This document shows, piece by piece, positions 61,275 through 64,000 of a stretch of DNA of 64,000 bases. The notes below the pieces were generated by a model that was not told where the DNA came from, ran no database searches, and saw only the letters and a program-made list of their open reading frames with translations. The stretch spans positions 236,747 to 300,746 of the forward strand of contig NZ_JBGKBE010000003.1 of the NCBI RefSeq assembly GCF_041358175.1, written 5' to 3'. Origin of the DNA: Muriicola sp041358175. GTDB taxonomy: Bacteria > Bacteroidota > Bacteroidia > Flavobacteriales > Flavobacteriaceae. The number at the start of each line of letters is the position of its first letter. Position 1 is the stretch's first letter. The translations under genes and the position numbers were made by a program.

Positions 61275-63629
61275 ATGTTTATAAGATCGAATTTTTCGCT
61301 ATGTATTTTCGTTGTAATTGTGACCGTCACACCATATATGGTTTCGGCCCAGGCCTCTTATCCAAAGGGATATGAAATTTCTGAAAAGGGTTATTATGCT
61401 GGTGCATTTGAGGATCAGGTAAGTGTAAGAGACTCTCTCTTTTTCTGGCAGGAAAAAATACGATTGCATACGGACAAGTCGAGTTTTCTACCCGGAGAGG
61501 TCGTATTTTTCAGAGCGGATGTTTTTACAGGCCCGGACCAGTTGCGGGTGAGTGCCAGTGAAGTGCTGAAGGTGGAGTTCCTGAATGAAAAAGGAGAATT
61601 GCTTTTAAGCCAGTTCCACAGAATAGAAAATGGAATCAGTGCCGGTTCTTTGGAAATTCCCAAAAAATTACAGGAGGGAGTGTATTATCTCAGGGCATAT
61701 ACCCAGTGGATGCTCAATTATGACCCTGATTTGATTGCAACAAAGGAAGTAGAAATTGAAGAGAGACGATCTAAAACCAAGTCCTTGGCCGAAGGCCTTG
61801 TTCTTCACCCGGAAAGTGGTTCTTTAATAAATCAGCTGCCAACGCAGGTGATGGTATATCACAAAGATATCAGCTTACACAAGGCACCCATTGTAACTAG
61901 TAAAGGGGAAATTGTCACCAGAAATATTGAATTTCAAAAGGGGATAGGCAGATTCCTTTTCACACCTGTAAAAGGCGAAACGTACTATATCAGTGTAGCG
62001 GATGATATGTTAATTCCATTACCGCAAGTTCAGGAAGTGGGGTATACAATTCAGCTTAATAATCTTAATTCCGATAAAGCACTTATCAATATAGAAGCTT
62101 CGGCTCAACTAATGGATCAGCCCGTATTCTTAAAGGGAGTAAGAAACGGCATAAGCTTTTTTGAGTCGGAGATAGTGTTTCAAAGCAGCCCCAGGGAAAA
62201 AATAGAAATCCCTAAAACCGAACTTCCAGAGGGTATCCTCGAGCTCAGATTGGAGGATAGCTCAGGCCAGGTTTGGGCACGACGACCCTGGAAGATCAAT
62301 AAAAATGAATTGTATATTGAAGTAGAGAGGCAAACGGATGCTTCAGGGGATGAGGTGTTTAAATTTCAGGTTTATGATGAAACGGGAAAGCCAGTTGAAA
62401 CCGAACTCTCCGTTAGTCTGCTGGAAGAAATAAATTCGGACTTAATCCCGGGATCTGTGCGGAAGGGAATAGAGGGTGAAACTGAACTGAGGAATCAGAG
62501 GTTTATTGAGGATTTACTCCTCCTTACAGGACAGTATACCGGGGAGGATATAAATGTTGTTCCATCCAGGGTCCCGGATGAAATTCGGTATGGATTCCAG
62601 AAAGGGCTCGAGTTTTACGGACAGGCATATGACCTCAATAATACTCTGCTGCAGAACACAGAAATACAGATGCTAATTACTGCGGGGGAGGAAGTTTTTG
62701 CCATAGAAACTAAAACCAACTCCAATGGGATGTTTAAAATAAGTGAAATGGAGATTGAAGGGGAGGCCCATATAATTTTCAGGACGGCGGGTGAGGAAAC
62801 AGAAGAAAAGCTGGTGAAGGTAGTGCCCTATGAGTATGAAATTCCACCCCTGAAATTAACGGGAGAGGGATTGACATATTCTGAAAATAAGGTAGGATCA
62901 GATTCTGAAAGGCCTCAAAGATCTGTGAGGGATTTTGATTCAGACATTAGATCTGAAAAGCCAATCGAATTGGAGGAAGTTACCCTGTTGGCTACCAGGG
63001 AATTGCATAAGACCAGAGTTTCTCGTTATGATCTAAGGGCTACGCGAGTGATTGAACAGGACATAGAAAGGCCCAAAACCCTGCCCCAGTTATTTTTGAA
63101 TATTCCGGGGGTTCAGGTTGTTGGTTTAGGAACCTTGAGTCCTTCCATATTTATCCCCAGAGCAGCCCGGTTGGGTCCTTTGTTATGGGTGATAGATGGA
63201 TTTCCACTAAATCAGACGACTCGTTTTGTAGATGTCATTAATTTAGTCAGTTATATAGATGTGGAACGTATTGAACTGCTACTTGGTGCAGAAGCTTCAG
63301 TGTATGGAAGCCGGGCGGCCGGTGGGGTCATACAAATCTTTACTCGTTCGGGCTCAGATATTGAATATCTGGCTCGAAAGGATGCTGAAGTATTGTACCA
63401 GGGTTTTCATGAGTCGATGAGTTTTGAGGAATACAGAAATAATAGAAAGAGAAAAAGATCAGCCGAGGGGATTGCAAATACATTGTATTGGGAACCACAA
63501 CTTCTAACTGATAGTAATGGAAAAGCGGAAATCAGGCTAGCAAGGCCTGCAATTGATTCACCTATGAGGGTTGTTGTTAAAGCCGTTACTGAAAATGGAC
63601 TGAAGGGTAACACCGTTACATTTTTTTAA
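61275..63629 (+). CDS. MG2-like protein with a TonB plug and no barrel
   Basis: A 784-residue exported protein (signal peptide MFIRSNFSLCIFVVIVTVTPYMVSA). Residues about 55-160 form an alpha-2-macroglobulin MG2-like domain (IRLHTDKSSFLPGEVVFFRADVF ... LQEGVYYLRAYTQWML). Carboxypeptidase-regulatory-like beta domains lie at about 455-535, and a TonB-receptor plug at about 580-700 (LWVIDGFPLN ... VERIELLLGAEASVYGSRAAGGVIQIFT). No 22-strand barrel follows: the protein ends about 90 residues later in a NGLKGNTVTFF tail. Similar plug-bearing proteins occur in Bacteroidota; the function is not known. Confidence 0.88.
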   Translation: MFIRSNFSLCIFVVIVTVTPYMVSAQASYPKGYEISEKGYYAGAFEDQVSVRDSLFFWQEKIRLHTDKSSFLPGEVVFFRADVFTGPDQLRVSASEVLKVEFLNEKGELLLSQFHRIENGISAGSLEIPKKLQEGVYYLRAYTQWMLNYDPDLIATKEVEIEERRSKTKSLAEGLVLHPESGSLINQLPTQVMVYHKDISLHKAPIVTSKGEIVTRNIEFQKGIGRFLFTPVKGETYYISVADDMLIPLPQVQEVGYTIQLNNLNSDKALINIEASAQLMDQPVFLKGVRNGISFFESEIVFQSSPREKIEIPKTELPEGILELRLEDSSGQVWARRPWKINKNELYIEVERQTDASGDEVFKFQVYDETGKPVETELSVSLLEEINSDLIPGSVRKGIEGETELRNQRFIEDLLLLTGQYTGEDINVVPSRVPDEIRYGFQKGLEFYGQAYDLNNTLLQNTEIQMLITAGEEVFAIETKTNSNGMFKISEMEIEGEAHIIFRTAGEETEEKLVKVVPYEYEIPPLKLTGEGLTYSENKVGSDSERPQRSVRDFDSDIRSEKPIELEEVTLLATRELHKTRVSRYDLRATRVIEQDIERPKTLPQLFLNIPGVQVVGLGTLSPSIFIPRAARLGPLLWVIDGFPLNQTTRFVDVINLVSYIDVERIELLLGAEASVYGSRAAGGVIQIFTRSGSDIEYLARKDAEVLYQGFHESMSFEEYRNNRKRKRSAEGIANTLYWEPQLLTDSNGKAEIRLARPAIDSPMRVVVKAVTENGLKGNTVTFF

Positions 63630-63732
63630 GCAAAAACCATTTCAAAAAGTTGCGTTCCAAGGAATGAAGAATTACATTTGCAGCCGCTATTCGGGTAAGC
63701 TGAATATCGATGCCTTGAAATATTGAAATACA

Positions 63733-63816
63733 GGAGAGGTGCCGGAGTGGTAACGGAGCAGATTGCTAATCTGTCGACGCGTAAGTGTCGCCTGGGTTCG
63801 AGTCCCAGTCTCTCCG
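63733..63816 (+). tRNA. tRNA-Ser(GCT)
   Basis: The acceptor arms GGAGAGG and TCTCTCC pair (one G-T), the anticodon loop TTGCTAA carries GCT (63765-63767) reading AGC and AGT, and a long variable arm and the T-arm GGTTCGAGTCC are present, so it is a class II serine tRNA. CCA is not encoded. The gene ends with discriminator G and is followed within 6 bases by tandem hairpins. Confidence 0.96.
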
Positions 63817-63821
63817 CTTTC

Positions 63822-63859
63822 GTCACGCTCTGGCGTGACTTCGGCGGATAACATCCGCC
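63822..63859. repeat. Two tandem perfect hairpins after tRNA-Ser
   Basis: Arms GTCACGC / GCGTGAC (63822-63839, loop TCTG) and GGCGGAT / ATCCGCC (63843-63859, loop AAC), 3 bases apart. They are not followed directly by a T-run. Their position between a tRNA and a GIY-YIG remnant suggests a mobile or REP-like repeat unit. Confidence 0.55.
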
Positions 63860-63881
63860 AGGCTAAGGCCATAGCTATAGA

Positions 63882-64000
63882 GATTTTTTTTATGTAAGGG
63901 CGAACGTTCACGATATTATGTAGGTCAGACTACAGATATCATTAAAAGATTGAAAAGACACAACCAGGGAAAAGTACGTTCAACAAAAAGTGGTGTTCCC
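63882..64000 (+). pseudogene. Broken GIY-YIG nuclease gene (runs off window)
   Basis: The frame from 63902 reads GERSRYYVGQTTDIIKRLKRHN and onward to STKSGVP at the window edge, the YYVG and following helix of GIY-YIG (UPF0213-type) nucleases. The expected start MxFYV is instead visible in a different frame (TTT TTT TAT GTA at 63883-63894, without an ATG), so a deletion and a lost start codon seem to have broken the gene. The rest lies outside the window, so an unusual start upstream cannot be wholly excluded. Confidence 0.55.

Noticed and set aside
63626..63826. A 66-codon open frame antisense to tRNA-Ser, with product start MTKAERLGLEPRRHL
   Set aside because: It covers the tRNA on the opposite strand; products of this kind are frequent false calls over serine tRNA genes.
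1..64000. CRISPR array, prophage, insertion sequence or defence island
   Set aside because: No regularly spaced repeats, transposase, integrase, capsid, restriction or cas gene was found in the window.

Overview
The window looks like a chromosomal stretch of a marine or aquatic member of the Flavobacteriaceae (Bacteroidota). The evidence is a SusC/SusD pair, several promoters of the Bacteroidota type (TTG, about 20 bases, then TAnnTTTG), DUF3822 and DUF4126 family proteins, a dnaX product without the zinc module, gyrA followed by a TPR gene, and weak Shine-Dalgarno sequences. Almost all of it is dense housekeeping DNA. I see no prophage, insertion sequence, CRISPR array or defence island.

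Left third (1-24 kb): the 3' part of glgB, a GH31 alpha-glucosidase, an M48 lipoprotein protease and a UMF1-type transporter; then, on the minus strand, an ECF sigma / membrane anti-sigma operon carrying two repeat-rich exported proteins; then lon, cmk, a BON-LysM protein and rpsA. A pyrimidine block (pyrR-pyrB) runs into a STAS-like protein, a DUF3291 protein, ribonuclease Z and pdxH, followed by an overlapping sixA-like / ppk1 / MFS cluster and a convergent miaE.

Middle (24-41 kb): dnaX and, divergent from it, the RNase P RNA gene; rsmD with DUF3822 and a pilin-like membrane protein; a RecD-like helicase; a lipid A/Kdo and phospholipid block (kdsB, HAD phosphatase, Fe-type dehydrogenase, PlsC-like acyltransferase); a lipoprotein; and a susC-susD pair with no enzyme genes beside it. 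yebC, pterin dehydratase, an SDR protein and gcvT follow on the minus strand.

Right third (43-64 kb): the threonine operon thrA-thrB-thrC with a strong promoter and a previously unmarked leader peptide rich in Thr codons (a likely attenuator); the nicotinamide nucleotide repair enzyme nnr; clpC; gyrA with a TPR gene; an NlpC/P60 peptidase with a thiolase; a 7TMR-HD phosphodiesterase; a barrel-less TonB-plug protein; and tRNA-Ser(GCT) followed by two tandem hairpins and a broken GIY-YIG gene at the window edge.

The most interesting non-routine signals are the thr leader, the DUF3822/pilin-like pair, the ECF operon with repeat proteins, the plug protein without a barrel, the possible 8-amino-Kdo pathway genes, and the tRNA-hairpin-GIY-YIG remnant. 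Several start codons were moved from the longest open frame to a better supported internal start; the reasons are given in each entry.
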